Source: Deltaproteobacteria bacterium (GTDB lineage Bacteria > Desulfobacterota > Syntrophia > Syntrophales > UBA5619). From it: 23,242 nucleotides of DNA. The position numbers and the translations under genes were made by a program. The notes below the pieces were generated by a model. The model ran no database searches. It was not told where the DNA came from and saw only the letters and a program-made list of their open reading frames with translations. The DNA is taken from assembly GCA_021372695.1 (NCBI GenBank), contig JAJFTY010000217.1, positions 1-23,242 of the forward strand, in the 5' to 3' direction. This document shows, one piece after another, positions 13,617 to 22,310 of the stretch; the stretch's first letter is position 1, and the number at the start of each line of letters is the position of its first letter.

Positions 13617-15171
13617 ACGCCCGAACCTGACCGAGGGGCAGTTCGACAAACAGGTCGCGGAACTGAGGAAATGGATCAGGGAATCCGTTTCTCCGTTCGA
13701 ACGCGACACCCCCGCGAAGCAGAAGGCCCGCAAGGAGCGGGGACGGACGGATCGGCTCTACGTCTTCGCCACGTACCTGCCCCACTACTTCAGCGTCGAA
13801 TTCGCCGACTGCCACAAGGAGTGGCAGGAGATCACCGAGCTGGAGGATCAGCTCGCCCTGGTCGGGGCGCCCCGGGAGATGGCAAAGTCCACCTTCTTCT
13901 CCCTGGGGAACCACGTCCACAAAACCGTTTACGCCCTGCATCACTTCCAGTTCATCTGCTCCGACACCCACGAGCAGGCAGGGGCGTTCACCCTCCAGAT
14001 CAAGCTGGAGCTGGACGAGAACCCGCGCATCAAACACGACTTTGGCGCGCTCAAGACCAAGAACTGGAGCGATGACGAATTCGAGACCACCAACGGTGTC
14101 AAGATCATGGCCCGGGGACGAAAGGACAAGGTGCGCGGCATCCGCTACCGGCAATACCGCCCCACCCTGGTCACCTTCGACGACATGGAAAACGACGAGA
14201 CTGTCGAGAACCCGGACACGACGAAGAAGATCAAGAACTGGATCCGTGGGGCCGTGCTGGGCTCCCTGGGCAAGGGCTATTCGGCGATCATGGTGGGGAA
14301 CCTCTTCTCGCCGCTTTCCGCGATCTCCCAACTCATCGCCGATGTCGATGACGAAGGTCTGCCCCGCTACGTCTCCAAGGTCTACGATCTGATCCTGGAC
14401 GAGGGCACGCCGAACGAGCGCTCCCTCTGGCCCGCGGCCTGGCCGATGGACCGGATCCGGAAAAAGAAGCACGACGTCGGCACCTACACCTTCAACAAGG
14501 AGTACCGGAACCGCGTCGGCGTCGACGACTCCCCCTTCCCGGAGGAGCAGGCTGCATACTTCGAGCGGATCGAGGTGATCAGCCGGCCCTTGATCTTCTG
14601 CACGGCCGTGGACCCCTCCGGGACCGCGAAGTCCGGGTCCGACTTCCGGGCCGTGATCACCTTCGGCCTGGATACCGAGCGGATGGTCTTCCCCTGCATG
14701 CACGCCTGGATCAAGCGCCGGTCGATCGGCGAGATGTTCGCCGCGGCCTATGCCCAGCACGATGAGTACCCGGGGCCGGTCGTCGTCGAGGAGAACATGT
14801 TCAAGGATTTCCTCCACGAGGCGATCAAGAACTACGCGAAGGACGTGCAGCGCTTCCTTCCCTGGGCGCCGGTCCAGCACAGCTCCAACAAGATCGCCCG
14901 GATCGTCGGCACCTGCGGCATTCTCTGGGAGTACGGGAGAATCCTCTTCATGAAGAACCACAGCGACCAGGCGATCCTGCGCGAGCAGTTCACCTATATC
15001 TTCGTCCCCACGGTCCATGACGACGGCCCGGACGCGGCGGAGATGTCGATCAGCAAGCTCCAGAGCGGGCTGGTCAAGGCGGCCGGGGCCGGCAGCGAGC
15101 CCGAGACCCGGGACTACCACGCGGAGCGGCCGCGCGGGCTGATGACCAGACTCTTCCGGAGGGCGGCATGA
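13600..15171 (+). CDS. Large terminase subunit (Mu gp28-like)
   Basis: 523 aa. The ATPase part has Walker A-like GAPREMAKST (89-98) and Walker B TLVTFDDME (189-197), followed by the coupling region around GNLFSPLSAI. The RNase H-like nuclease part has D338 (AVDPSGT) and D348 (GSDFRAV), with HDDGPDA at 473-479 completing the metal site. It powers DNA packaging into the prohead and cuts the DNA. The ATG at 13600 has GGAGAG 5 nt upstream; ATG 13609 is an alternative. The end is coupled to the portal gene by ATGA. Confidence 0.95.
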   Translation: MSAMRKRPNLTEGQFDKQVAELRKWIRESVSPFERDTPAKQKARKERGRTDRLYVFATYLPHYFSVEFADCHKEWQEITELEDQLALVGAPREMAKSTFFSLGNHVHKTVYALHHFQFICSDTHEQAGAFTLQIKLELDENPRIKHDFGALKTKNWSDDEFETTNGVKIMARGRKDKVRGIRYRQYRPTLVTFDDMENDETVENPDTTKKIKNWIRGAVLGSLGKGYSAIMVGNLFSPLSAISQLIADVDDEGLPRYVSKVYDLILDEGTPNERSLWPAAWPMDRIRKKKHDVGTYTFNKEYRNRVGVDDSPFPEEQAAYFERIEVISRPLIFCTAVDPSGTAKSGSDFRAVITFGLDTERMVFPCMHAWIKRRSIGEMFAAAYAQHDEYPGPVVVEENMFKDFLHEAIKNYAKDVQRFLPWAPVQHSSNKIARIVGTCGILWEYGRILFMKNHSDQAILREQFTYIFVPTVHDDGPDAAEMSISKLQSGLVKAAGAGSEPETRDYHAERPRGLMTRLFRRAA

Positions 15172-16718
15172 GCGAAGCGATTTCGAGATTCCTGAATGCC
15201 GAGGTGGAGAGCCGGGTCGCGCAGCGCCTGAGCCAGGAGCGCGGGACGGTCCAGCCGGTGAAGCCGTCCGTCGGCATCCGGGCCGCGAGCTACGGCGGCT
15301 CCCTCGGATCGCCAGACGTGGAAGAAGGAACGATCTGGCGGCGGTTGACCACGGCCCCGGGCCGGAACCTGATCCCGATCGAGCAGGACCGGATGATCGA
15401 GATCGCCTACTGGCTCTGGCAGACGAACCCCGTGGCCGGCTGGCTGATCGACATCACGACCGCTTTCATCCTGGCCGAGGGCATGCCCTACGAGGCGAAC
15501 AACGAGGATACCAAGAAGTGCCTGGAGGGAATGTGGAACGACCCGATCAACCGGATGCCGCTCTACTTCTCCAAGCACGTGAACGAGCTCCACATCTTCG
15601 GCGAGCTCTGCCTGCCGGCGTTCACGGCGAAGCAGACCGGCCGCGTGCGCTACGGCTACATCGATCCGGCCCAGATCAAGGACGTGATCACCGATCCGGA
15701 GAACGTCAAGATCCCGATCGGCGTGCTGACCAGGGGCTGGATCGGCGAGATCGCCGGATACAGCGTGAACACGGAAGCAAAGCAGTACCGGACGATCCTC
15801 CCGGAGGAGGCGGAGTATGTGCTCTCCCCGGCGGCCAAGATGCTCCGCAGCCATTTCAACAGCGGCGAGTGCCATTTCTGGTCGATCAACAACACGACGA
15901 ACTCCCCGAGGGGCCGCTCCTCGCTCCTGTCCGTGGCCGACTGGCTGGACGCCTACGAGCAGTACCTCTTCGACTTCGCGGAGAAGTGGCCGCTCATGAA
16001 CGCCTTTGTCTGGGACCTTCTGATCCAGGGCGCCGAGCCCGAGGAGATCCAAAAGCAGGTCAAGCTTTTCAACAAGAAGAGCGGATCCGTCTACGGCCAC
16101 AATGAGAAGATCACGCTCCAGGCGATGGCCCCGGAGATGAAGGCCGTCGACGCGGAGAAGGGAGCGCGGCTCTTCCGGAACCACATCCTGGGCCGCTTCG
16201 GCTACCCGGAGCACTGGTACGGGGGCGGCGGCGACATGAACCGGGCCACCGCGGCGGAGATGGACCTCCCAGCGCTCAAGATGCTCGCCCAGAAACAGCT
16301 CGCCGTCCAGTACGTCAAGGAGGACATGGGCAATTACCAGATCCGCCAGGCGCGGAAGGCCCGGTTCCTCCGGGTGAGCGACGACGACGCCAGGTTCACC
16401 GTCACGACGCCGACGATGACCACCAAGGACGTCGCCAAGCAGGGGGCCTACTACCAGGCGATCGCGTCGAGCCTGATGATCGCCGAGAACCAGGGATGGC
16501 TCGACAAGGACACCTCCAGAATGCTCTTCGCCGCGATTACCGAGCAGGTGGGCGGTGTCCGGATCGACCTGGATCAGGTCAAGAAGGCCATCGAGGAGGA
16601 GGCGGAGAAGAAGGGGTACGAGGATTACCGGAACCGGCGGAAACCCGTTCCGGGGGAATTGGGCAGGGGCATGGGGAAGGAACCGAACCCTTCTGGAGGG
16701 GAGGAGGCCGAAATTTGA
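15168..16718 (+). CDS. Portal protein
   Basis: 516 aa, the usual portal size. The wing and crown pattern is visible: RMIEIAYWLWQTNPVAGWLI near the start, LHIFGELCLPAFTAKQTGRV and YGYIDPAQIKDVITDPENVK in the wing, and HILGRFGYPEHWYGGGGDMN followed by RATAAEMDLPALKMLAQKQL for the stem and crown. It forms the dodecameric ring through which DNA enters and leaves the head. It follows the large terminase with a 4-nt overlap. The acidic and basic C-terminal tail (KKGYEDYRNRRKPVP onward) is probably flexible. Confidence 0.93.
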   Translation: MSEAISRFLNAEVESRVAQRLSQERGTVQPVKPSVGIRAASYGGSLGSPDVEEGTIWRRLTTAPGRNLIPIEQDRMIEIAYWLWQTNPVAGWLIDITTAFILAEGMPYEANNEDTKKCLEGMWNDPINRMPLYFSKHVNELHIFGELCLPAFTAKQTGRVRYGYIDPAQIKDVITDPENVKIPIGVLTRGWIGEIAGYSVNTEAKQYRTILPEEAEYVLSPAAKMLRSHFNSGECHFWSINNTTNSPRGRSSLLSVADWLDAYEQYLFDFAEKWPLMNAFVWDLLIQGAEPEEIQKQVKLFNKKSGSVYGHNEKITLQAMAPEMKAVDAEKGARLFRNHILGRFGYPEHWYGGGGDMNRATAAEMDLPALKMLAQKQLAVQYVKEDMGNYQIRQARKARFLRVSDDDARFTVTTPTMTTKDVAKQGAYYQAIASSLMIAENQGWLDKDTSRMLFAAITEQVGGVRIDLDQVKKAIEEEAEKKGYEDYRNRRKPVPGELGRGMGKEPNPSGGEEAEI

Positions 16719-16765
16719 CCTGTGAACGATTTTCTCCCCGGGACGGCCATACAGCGGCATGGGCT

Positions 16766-16794
16766 CCTTGACACTGTTTATAACTATGTCAAGG
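16766..16794. repeat. Inverted repeat CCTTGACA / TGTCAAGG
   Basis: A perfect 8-bp inverted repeat (16766-16773 and 16787-16794) with an A/T-rich 13-nt centre (16774-16786) lies in the 110-nt gap between the portal and the F-like gene. There is no T-run, so it is not a standard terminator. The architecture (TTGACA, 12-13 nt, TGTC) recalls the early control region at 862-883, which suggests a binding site for a phage regulator. Confidence 0.6.
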
Positions 16795-16828
16795 CCCCGT
16801 TAAACGTCAAATCGGAGAGGCATCCGGG

Positions 16829-17635
16829 ATGCTGAAAGCGTCGGCGGCGATTCAAAAGGCTCTGAAGGACAAGGAACGGGAGATCGTCTCCGGCGAGAAG
16901 GCGATGCTCGCGATCCTCGAGGAGCTGCACCGGCAGGTGATGGCCGAACTCGGCCAGGCGGCCCTGGGGAGCTGGGACCAGTTCCACCTCCGCCGGATGC
17001 TCGACTCGATCGAGTACCAGATGGAGAAGGCCTCTTCGTCCGCCCAGACGACGCTCTCGGGCCTGCTCGACAAGTCCTGGGGCATGGGAGTCGCGATGAT
17101 CGACGCGCCGCTGGCCGCCGGCGGGATCTATACGGGCTACCACATCTCGTCCACGAAGCTCGAAGCGCTCAAGGGCTACTCCAACGACTATCTGAGGAGC
17201 CTTTTCGGCGACGCCTGGTTCAAGGTCAAGGGGGAGATCACCCTGGGCGTGATCGGCGGCAAGAGCCCCCAGGATGTGGCCGCGGCCATCGGTCGAACCA
17301 TGAAGTCCGGGCGGTTCGAGAACATAGCGGCCCGGGCCGAGACGATCACCCGGCACGAGATGGGAACGATCTACTCGAGCGCGGCGGACCTGCGGCTCCG
17401 GCAGGCGGCCGAGTATGTGGAGGGCCTGGAGAAGCAGTGGCTTCACGCCGGGCATCCGATGAAGGCCCGGCCCATCCACGAGGCGATGGACGGCCATCAC
17501 GTTCCGGTGGACAAACCGTTCTTTTATTCTGGCGGCACGCCGATCATGTACCCGCGGGATTTGGCGGCGCCGCTCTCGGAGACCATGAACTGCGGTTGCG
17601 ACGAGGTGGCTTACATGGAGGCGTGGGCCGCGTGA
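16829..17635 (+). CDS. Minor head protein, Mu F-like head morphogenesis protein
   Basis: 268 aa. The C-terminal half has the Mu F/SPP1 gp7 motif: ARAETITRHEMGTIYSSAAD, then KQWLHAGHPMKARPIHEAMD, and a metal-like end with SETMNCGCDEVAY. GGKSPQDVAAAIGRTMKSGR lies just before it, also typical. The N-terminal about 120 residues are helical. These proteins sit at the portal vertex and are needed for head assembly. The ribosome site is GGAGAGG with a longish 8-nt gap to the ATG. The protein is shorter than Mu gpF (about 430 aa), matching the compact version found in other transposable phages. Confidence 0.88.
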   Translation: MLKASAAIQKALKDKEREIVSGEKAMLAILEELHRQVMAELGQAALGSWDQFHLRRMLDSIEYQMEKASSSAQTTLSGLLDKSWGMGVAMIDAPLAAGGIYTGYHISSTKLEALKGYSNDYLRSLFGDAWFKVKGEITLGVIGGKSPQDVAAAIGRTMKSGRFENIAARAETITRHEMGTIYSSAADLRLRQAAEYVEGLEKQWLHAGHPMKARPIHEAMDGHHVPVDKPFFYSGGTPIMYPRDLAAPLSETMNCGCDEVAYMEAWAA

Positions 17636-17678
17636 CGAAGAAATCAAAACCATTTTGAAATCGAGAGGGAGGGAAACA

Positions 17679-17948
17679 ATGGAACAGATCGATGGAAAGC
17701 TGCTCAAGGGGCTGAAGTTCAGGACGGCGGAAGAAAAGGTCGTGCAGGACGAAAACGGGGGGAAGAAAAAAAAGTACTTTCCCATCGAACGGCAGCTGAA
17801 ACCCGAGGACGTCCTGTCCTGGAAGGACCTCGGCGACGCGGTGTCGATCGTCGCCGGCGACGGCCAGAAGCACCGCGTCGAGAAGGAACCGGCTGAGGAT
17901 GGAAAGAAGGCGAAGCCGGGAAAAGGGGGTGATGGCGGTGCGGGCTGA
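17679..17948 (+). CDS. Small hypothetical protein between F-like and protease-capsid genes
   Basis: 89 aa from the ATG at 17679, with a strong ribosome site (GAGGGAGGG). Residues 1-65 could form a small beta domain (LKFRTAEEKVVQDENGGKKK, LSWKDLGDAVSIVAGDGQKH). The end is a lysine/glycine-rich flexible tail. It overlaps the next gene by 17 nt, so translation is coupled. Family not recognised. The position suggests a head assembly accessory. Confidence 0.7.
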   Translation: MEQIDGKLLKGLKFRTAEEKVVQDENGGKKKKYFPIERQLKPEDVLSWKDLGDAVSIVAGDGQKHRVEKEPAEDGKKAKPGKGGDGGAG

Positions 17949-20343
17949 ACGCGAGCCGATTCAGTTTCTGGTTGTCGATGACCCGGTTCATTTTCCCACG
18001 ATGGGAGACGTCGTCCGCCTGCTGGCCGCCGGGACGACTGAGGGACAGGCGAGCTTCGACGACATTCGGTCCCTGATCCGCGGCGCGATCCCGGAGAAGT
18101 GCTGGATCGTGGAGCTCTTCCCGGCCTGCGTCATCGTCCAGGAGGACGAGCCCGCCGAGAAGCTCTGGCAGTATCCCTACTCGATCATGGACGGCAAGGT
18201 GACCCTGGGCGAGCGCATCGAGGTCGAGAAACAGTACGCCAAGGTCCAGGCCGCATCCCGCCTGGCCGCGGCGTTGGGAGATCCGAAGGATGCCGATTAC
18301 GGGTACCGGTGGCGGGTCCAGATCATCGAGCAGGGCGTGGACAAGCAGGGGATCGCCGAGTATCCGCTCAACGTGCTGCACGCGGCTGCGCCCCTGTACG
18401 ACGGCGCCCGGGTGTTCGCCCTGACCCAGGGGCAGCACGACGATCCGGATCGTCCGTTCGGCAAGTCGGTCCGGGATCTCGTCGGCTGGATATCCGAGTC
18501 GACGCCAAACGCGAGCGGCCTCGAGGGGACCCTGAACATCCTCAAGAGCGCGGTATGGCTCCGGGACATGGCCGTGGACGCCTGGGAGCGCGGCAAGAAG
18601 GACCTGATCGGCCTCTCCCACGACGTGTTCGCGAAAACGGTGGCGAGCGCCGCCGCCCAGAAGGGCCGCGCGGAGCGGATCGTCAAGGTCGACTCGGTCG
18701 ACGTGGTTTACGACCCCATAGGAGGGGGAAAATTTCTCAGAATGGCCGCGGCTGCAAGGGGCGGTCGGAAGGAGGATGAAACGATGTTGGAAAAGCTTTT
18801 GGCAGCGTTGAAGAAGAGCCGCCCCGATGCCTACAAGACGATCGAGGCGAAGGTGGCCGACAAGACGGTCACGGAGGACGAGGTGATCGCCCTTCTCGGG
18901 GCGGGCCCGGGCCTTCCCGCGGATCTGGACACCCGGATCACGGCGGCCGTCACCGCGGCGATGTCGGCGGGCAGCGGACAGAACGCGGAGGCGGCGAAGC
19001 TGCTCGATCAGATGCGGATCCAGGCGTGCGGGATCACGCTCAGGGACGAGCTCGCCGGCAGCGACCTGCCCGACCTCTCCCAGACGCGGATCCGCGAGCA
19101 GTTCGAGGGCAAGGTCTTCGAGACGGCCCAGCTGCAGGCGGCCATCACCAAGGAAAAAGAGTATGTCGACAAGCTGACCGGCTCCGGATCGGTCACGGGC
19201 GCCGGCCAGGTCCGGATCGGCGCCGAGGAGCCGGAGAAGCTCCAGGCGGCGATGGACAAGCTGCTCGGCGTGACGGTGGACGACAAGTTCAAGGACGTGC
19301 CTCCGCTGGAGTCCCTCCGGGCCGCCTACACCCGCCTCACCGGGGATCAGGACGTTCGCGGGATCGCGACCGACCAGGCGATCCGCCAGGGCACGGCCAT
19401 CATGAGCATGCTCCGGCTGCCGGCGGCGTACAGCTCGGCATCGTTCTCCTTCGTCCTGGGGAACTCCATGTACCGCCGGCTCGTCCAGGAGTACAGGGCC
19501 GTCGACTACAACGAGGCGGCGCTCATCAGCTACCGGCGCAACGCCCGCGATTTCCGGACGATGGAATCGATCAACGTCGGGTATTTCGGGGACCTGCCCG
19601 ACATCGATCCGGAGAGTGGCGACTACCAGGAGATCACGATGGCCACGGACGAGGAGATCTCCTACGCCGTGAACCAGAAAGGGATCATCCTGACCATCAC
19701 CCGGAAGGTCATCATCAACGACGACCTGAAGTCCGTCATGGTTCTGGTCAGCCGTCTGGGCCGGGCGGCCAGGCGGACCTTCGCGCGGCGCGGCTGGGCC
19801 AAGATCAACGGGAACGCCACCTTCAAGGGGGACAGCAAGGCCCTGTTCCACAACGACCACGCCAACCTGGGAGCGGTGGCGCTGACCAACGACGCGGCCG
19901 GCATCACCACCCTGGCGAACCGGCTGATCGCGATGTTCGCGCAGACGGAGAAGGATTCCGGCGAGGCACTCTGCCTGGAGCCCAAGATTCTCTGGGTGCC
20001 GCGGGCCGTTTTGGAAACCGCCAAGGCGCTCAACTCGCCCTGGCCGATTGCGGGGACCGTGAACCCGCACGCCGGCAGGTTCGGCGCCAACCACGAGCGG
20101 ATCATGGTCAACAAGCTGGCCACGGATGCCAACAACTGGGGCCTGATCGCCGACCCCGGAGATGTTGAACTGCTGGAGGTCGCCTTCCTGAACGGGCGCG
20201 AGGAGCCCGAGCTGTTCGTGGCCGACAACCCGCTCACCGGGCAGATGTTTACCAGCGACAAGATCCAGTACAAGCAGCGCCACGAGTACGAGTGGGAGAT
20301 CGCCGATTACCGCGGCTTCGACTGCTCCGTCGTGGCCGGATAG
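17932..20343 (+). CDS. Prohead protease-scaffold-major capsid fusion protein
   Basis: 803 aa from the ATG at 17932; GTG 17938 is better spaced from the GGGGG site and is also possible. Residues about 10-260 form the prohead protease: VFALTQGQHDD with candidate H169, VGWISES, and GKKDLIGLSHDVF with candidate S229. About 285-440 is a helical scaffold-like region (MLEKLLAALKKSRPDAYKTI, EAAKLLDQMRIQ). About 450-803 is the major capsid protein (FSFVLGNSMYRRLVQEYRAV, ALFHNDHANLG, IADPGDVELLEVAFLNGREE). In Mu these jobs belong to I, Z and T, with Z nested in-frame in I. Here one frame carries all three. An internal ATG at 18784 (M285), 8 nt after GGAAGGAGG, is an excellent start for a 519-aa scaffold-capsid product. 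The junction LRMAAAARGGRKEDET may be cleaved. Confidence 0.88.
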   Translation: MAVRAEREPIQFLVVDDPVHFPTMGDVVRLLAAGTTEGQASFDDIRSLIRGAIPEKCWIVELFPACVIVQEDEPAEKLWQYPYSIMDGKVTLGERIEVEKQYAKVQAASRLAAALGDPKDADYGYRWRVQIIEQGVDKQGIAEYPLNVLHAAAPLYDGARVFALTQGQHDDPDRPFGKSVRDLVGWISESTPNASGLEGTLNILKSAVWLRDMAVDAWERGKKDLIGLSHDVFAKTVASAAAQKGRAERIVKVDSVDVVYDPIGGGKFLRMAAAARGGRKEDETMLEKLLAALKKSRPDAYKTIEAKVADKTVTEDEVIALLGAGPGLPADLDTRITAAVTAAMSAGSGQNAEAAKLLDQMRIQACGITLRDELAGSDLPDLSQTRIREQFEGKVFETAQLQAAITKEKEYVDKLTGSGSVTGAGQVRIGAEEPEKLQAAMDKLLGVTVDDKFKDVPPLESLRAAYTRLTGDQDVRGIATDQAIRQGTAIMSMLRLPAAYSSASFSFVLGNSMYRRLVQEYRAVDYNEAALISYRRNARDFRTMESINVGYFGDLPDIDPESGDYQEITMATDEEISYAVNQKGIILTITRKVIINDDLKSVMVLVSRLGRAARRTFARRGWAKINGNATFKGDSKALFHNDHANLGAVALTNDAAGITTLANRLIAMFAQTEKDSGEALCLEPKILWVPRAVLETAKALNSPWPIAGTVNPHAGRFGANHERIMVNKLATDANNWGLIADPGDVELLEVAFLNGREEPELFVADNPLTGQMFTSDKIQYKQRHEYEWEIADYRGFDCSVVAG
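18767..18786 (+). promoter_or_regulatory. Internal ribosome site and start codon inside the fusion gene
   Basis: GGAAGGAGG (18767-18775) lies 8 nt before the in-frame ATG at 18784. This is stronger than the site at the gene's own start and falls at the protease-scaffold border, where Mu has the nested start of its scaffold protein. It would let the scaffold-capsid part be made in excess of the protease. Confidence 0.7.
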
Positions 20344-20368
20344 GACGGGCGGGCGTGAGTGAAACCGT

Positions 20369-20399
20369 ATTCCCGGCGGGATGGTGGCCCGCCGGGAAT
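20369..20399 (+). other. Perfect 12-bp hairpin after the capsid gene
   Basis: ATTCCCGGCGGG and CCCGCCGGGAAT pair around a 7-nt loop (ATGGTGG). There is no T-run, so it is more likely an mRNA-stabilising or partial stop element than a full terminator. It lies between the capsid stop and the ribosome site of the next gene. Confidence 0.75.
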
Positions 20400-20433
20400 G
20401 AACGAAAATTTGAGAGCACATAGGGAGGTCGAA

Positions 20434-21693
20434 ATGAAGAAAGTAAGGTTTTCTCTGGCCTGGATCCTGACGGTCGTTGCCCTGACGCTGGTCATGACGA
20501 CGCAGTCGATCGCGGCCTACAGCGTCAAACAGACTTGGCTCAGGTTCTCCGCTACGGCGGGCGAAACCCTGGCCACCGGAAACGTCGTCTGCCTGAAGGA
20601 CGCCGACGGCTACGCCTACAAGGCGGACGCCAACGATGCCGCCCTCCGGCCGGCAGTGGGAATCATCGGCAAAGGCGGCGCATCGGGCGCAAAGGTGGAG
20701 ATCATCGCTGTCGGAATTCTGTCCGGATGGACCGCTCTGACCGAAGGTGCCCCTGGGTATCTTTCCGAGACGGCGGCCGCGGTGACTCAGTCGGCGCCAG
20801 CATATAGCCAGCAGGTCGGGTATGCGATCACCAGTACAGACTACCTCTTCAGTTTCCAGAACTATTTCGACAGCTCCTCGCTCACGGTTCTGGGAACCCT
20901 GTCCGGGGCGTCGCCGCTGGTCCTCGAGGGGGCAACGGCTGATGAATTTGAGACGACGATCGCGCCCACCGACCCCACGGCCGACCGAACGATCACTTTG
21001 CCGGATGCCTCCGGGACGACGATGCTGTCGACCCTGGCGACCAATGCCCCGGATGCGGCCAATAGCGTGACCGGGGCCTCCAACGGCCTGGTCTTCGAGG
21101 GGGCCACGGCGGATGCCTTTGAGACCACCATAACACCGACGGACCCGACGGCTGACCGGACGGTCACCCTGGCGGATGCCTCGGGAACGGTGATGCTTTC
21201 CAGCCTGGCGACGAACGCCCCGGATGCGGCGAACTCCGTCACCGGCGCGAGCAACGGCCTGGTCTTCGAAGGAGCTACCGCTGATGCCTTCGAGACGACC
21301 GTCACGCCGACCGATCCGACGGCCGATCGCACGATCACCCTGCCGAATAAAAGCGGCACTGTGCAACTCGCGTCGGCGGCCAGCGTCCTGACGCCCGGAG
21401 CCGCGGTGGCGCTGACGGTCGGATTGTCGAACGTCTACACGCTCGCGATCAACGACAACGAGGACACGACGATCACTTTCTCGGGCGCGGGCACAGCGGG
21501 CGATGAGATCACCATCATTTTCGCCACAGGTGCGGGAGCTGCGGGTGATGAGATCGTGACGTTCCATGCGACCCTGGTGTCGTCCGTCGGAACCCTGACG
21601 CTCGCGAATACGGCTTCGAGGTTCTACACGGTCCGGTTCATTTCCGACGGATCGCACTGGTACGAGGTCTCCAGGACGGCGATCCAGACGTAG
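20434..21693 (+). CDS. Exported cement-like protein with 57-residue tandem repeats
   Basis: 419 aa from the ATG at 20434, ribosome site GGGAGG. Residues 1-28 form a Sec signal peptide (MKKVRFSLAWILTVVALTLV then MTTQSIAA, cleavage before YS). Residues about 30-145 resemble the DUF2190-type capsid cement fold (ATGNVVCLKDADGYAYKAD, AVGIIGKG). Next come three tandem units starting at 20917, 21088 and 21259, two of exactly 57 residues and one partial, built around EGATAD, TDPTADRTITLPDASGT and TNAPDAANSVTGASNG. A beta-rich C-terminal domain (ITFSGAGTAGDEITIIFATG, FISDGSHWYEV) follows. It lies after the capsid gene and is likely a virion surface protein. The signal peptide is unexpected. Confidence 0.78.
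   Translation: MKKVRFSLAWILTVVALTLVMTTQSIAAYSVKQTWLRFSATAGETLATGNVVCLKDADGYAYKADANDAALRPAVGIIGKGGASGAKVEIIAVGILSGWTALTEGAPGYLSETAAAVTQSAPAYSQQVGYAITSTDYLFSFQNYFDSSSLTVLGTLSGASPLVLEGATADEFETTIAPTDPTADRTITLPDASGTTMLSTLATNAPDAANSVTGASNGLVFEGATADAFETTITPTDPTADRTVTLADASGTVMLSSLATNAPDAANSVTGASNGLVFEGATADAFETTVTPTDPTADRTITLPNKSGTVQLASAASVLTPGAAVALTVGLSNVYTLAINDNEDTTITFSGAGTAGDEITIIFATGAGAAGDEIVTFHATLVSSVGTLTLANTASRFYTVRFISDGSHWYEVSRTAIQT
20917..21381 (+). repeat. 171-bp tandem repeat, two full units and one partial
   Basis: Units start at 20917, 21088 and 21259, exactly 171 bp apart. They differ mainly at third codon positions, which suggests old duplication under protein selection. They encode the repeated module of the exported protein. 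Confidence 0.85.
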
Positions 21694-21713
21694 CCTGGCA
21701 GCCCAGATTTAGT

Positions 21714-21767
21714 CCGGCGGAGGGAGGCCTCCGCCGGCCTTCAGGCACCGCGATCCGGCGATCGCGG
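21714..21767 (+). other. Two hairpins between exported-protein genes
   Basis: CCGGCGGAGG-GAGG-CCTCCGCCGG (21714-21737, 10-bp perfect stem) and CCGCGAT-CCGGCG-ATCGCGG (21748-21767, 7-bp stem) occupy most of the 103-nt gap before the gene at 21797. Neither is followed by a T-run. They may protect or separate segments of the mRNA. Confidence 0.7.
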
Positions 21768-21796
21768 ATCCCGAAGACCGAAAGGGGGAGAAAGAT

Positions 21797-22294
21797 ATGA
21801 CCCGAAATATGCCCGAATCGCAAAAAATGACCTGTGCGGGGCGATCTCCGCTCCGGGACGGGTCATTGGCCGTCCGGAGGCGGAATCTCTCCGCGTGGCT
21901 GACGCTGGCGTTATTGGCTGCCGTTTTTATCGCGGAGGCCATCCTGGTTTTGCCGGTCCAGGGCGAGGACCGGAAGACGAGGGTGATCACCTTCCTCGCC
22001 AGCGGTCTGAAATCTGCGGCCACGGTGCAGTCCACGGCGTTCGATGTCTCGGCCTATGCCGAGGGGCAGATCTGCGTCGACGTGACGGCGGAGGCGGGAA
22101 CATCGACGCTGGACGTCATCATCCAGACCTCCCCGGACGGGACGACCTGGTACACCCACACGGTCGTCGGCCAGATCACGGCGACCGGGCAGACCGTCGC
22201 CTCCGTGACGAATTTCGGAAAGTGGATGCGGATCAACTACACCGTCGGCGGGACGTCGATGACGTTCTCCGTGGTCGGGCAGTTCAAGAACTGA
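21797..22294 (+). CDS. Exported phage structural-type protein
   Basis: 165 aa, ribosome site AGGGGGAG. A long n-region (1-31) is followed by a hydrophobic helix at about 32-51 (AWLTLALLAAVFIAEAILVL), then PVQGED as a possible cleavage site, though a membrane anchor is possible. Residues 60-165 form a beta-sandwich-type domain (VDVTAEAGTSTLDVIIQTSP, DGTTWYTHTVVGQI, NFGKWMRINYTVGGTSMTFS) seen in phage proteins of unknown function. The ATG may be a later in-frame one (MPESQK at 21809 or MTCAG at 21827) if the n-region is too long. Confidence 0.75.
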   Translation: MTRNMPESQKMTCAGRSPLRDGSLAVRRRNLSAWLTLALLAAVFIAEAILVLPVQGEDRKTRVITFLASGLKSAATVQSTAFDVSAYAEGQICVDVTAEAGTSTLDVIIQTSPDGTTWYTHTVVGQITATGQTVASVTNFGKWMRINYTVGGTSMTFSVVGQFKN

Positions 22295-22310
22295 GCGGGA
22301 GGGTGGAAAA

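Noticed and set aside
16766..16794. The TTGACA and TATAAC inside the inverted repeat read as a promoter
   Set aside because: The spacing between them is only 5 nt, and neither strand has a second box at 16-18 nt.
17719..21657. Very long open frame on the minus strand (about 1300 codons)
   Set aside because: It lies wholly opposite well-supported head genes. Its composition (rich in R, G, D, L, V) is typical of the antisense frame of GC-rich coding DNA, and it has no domain or ribosome site.
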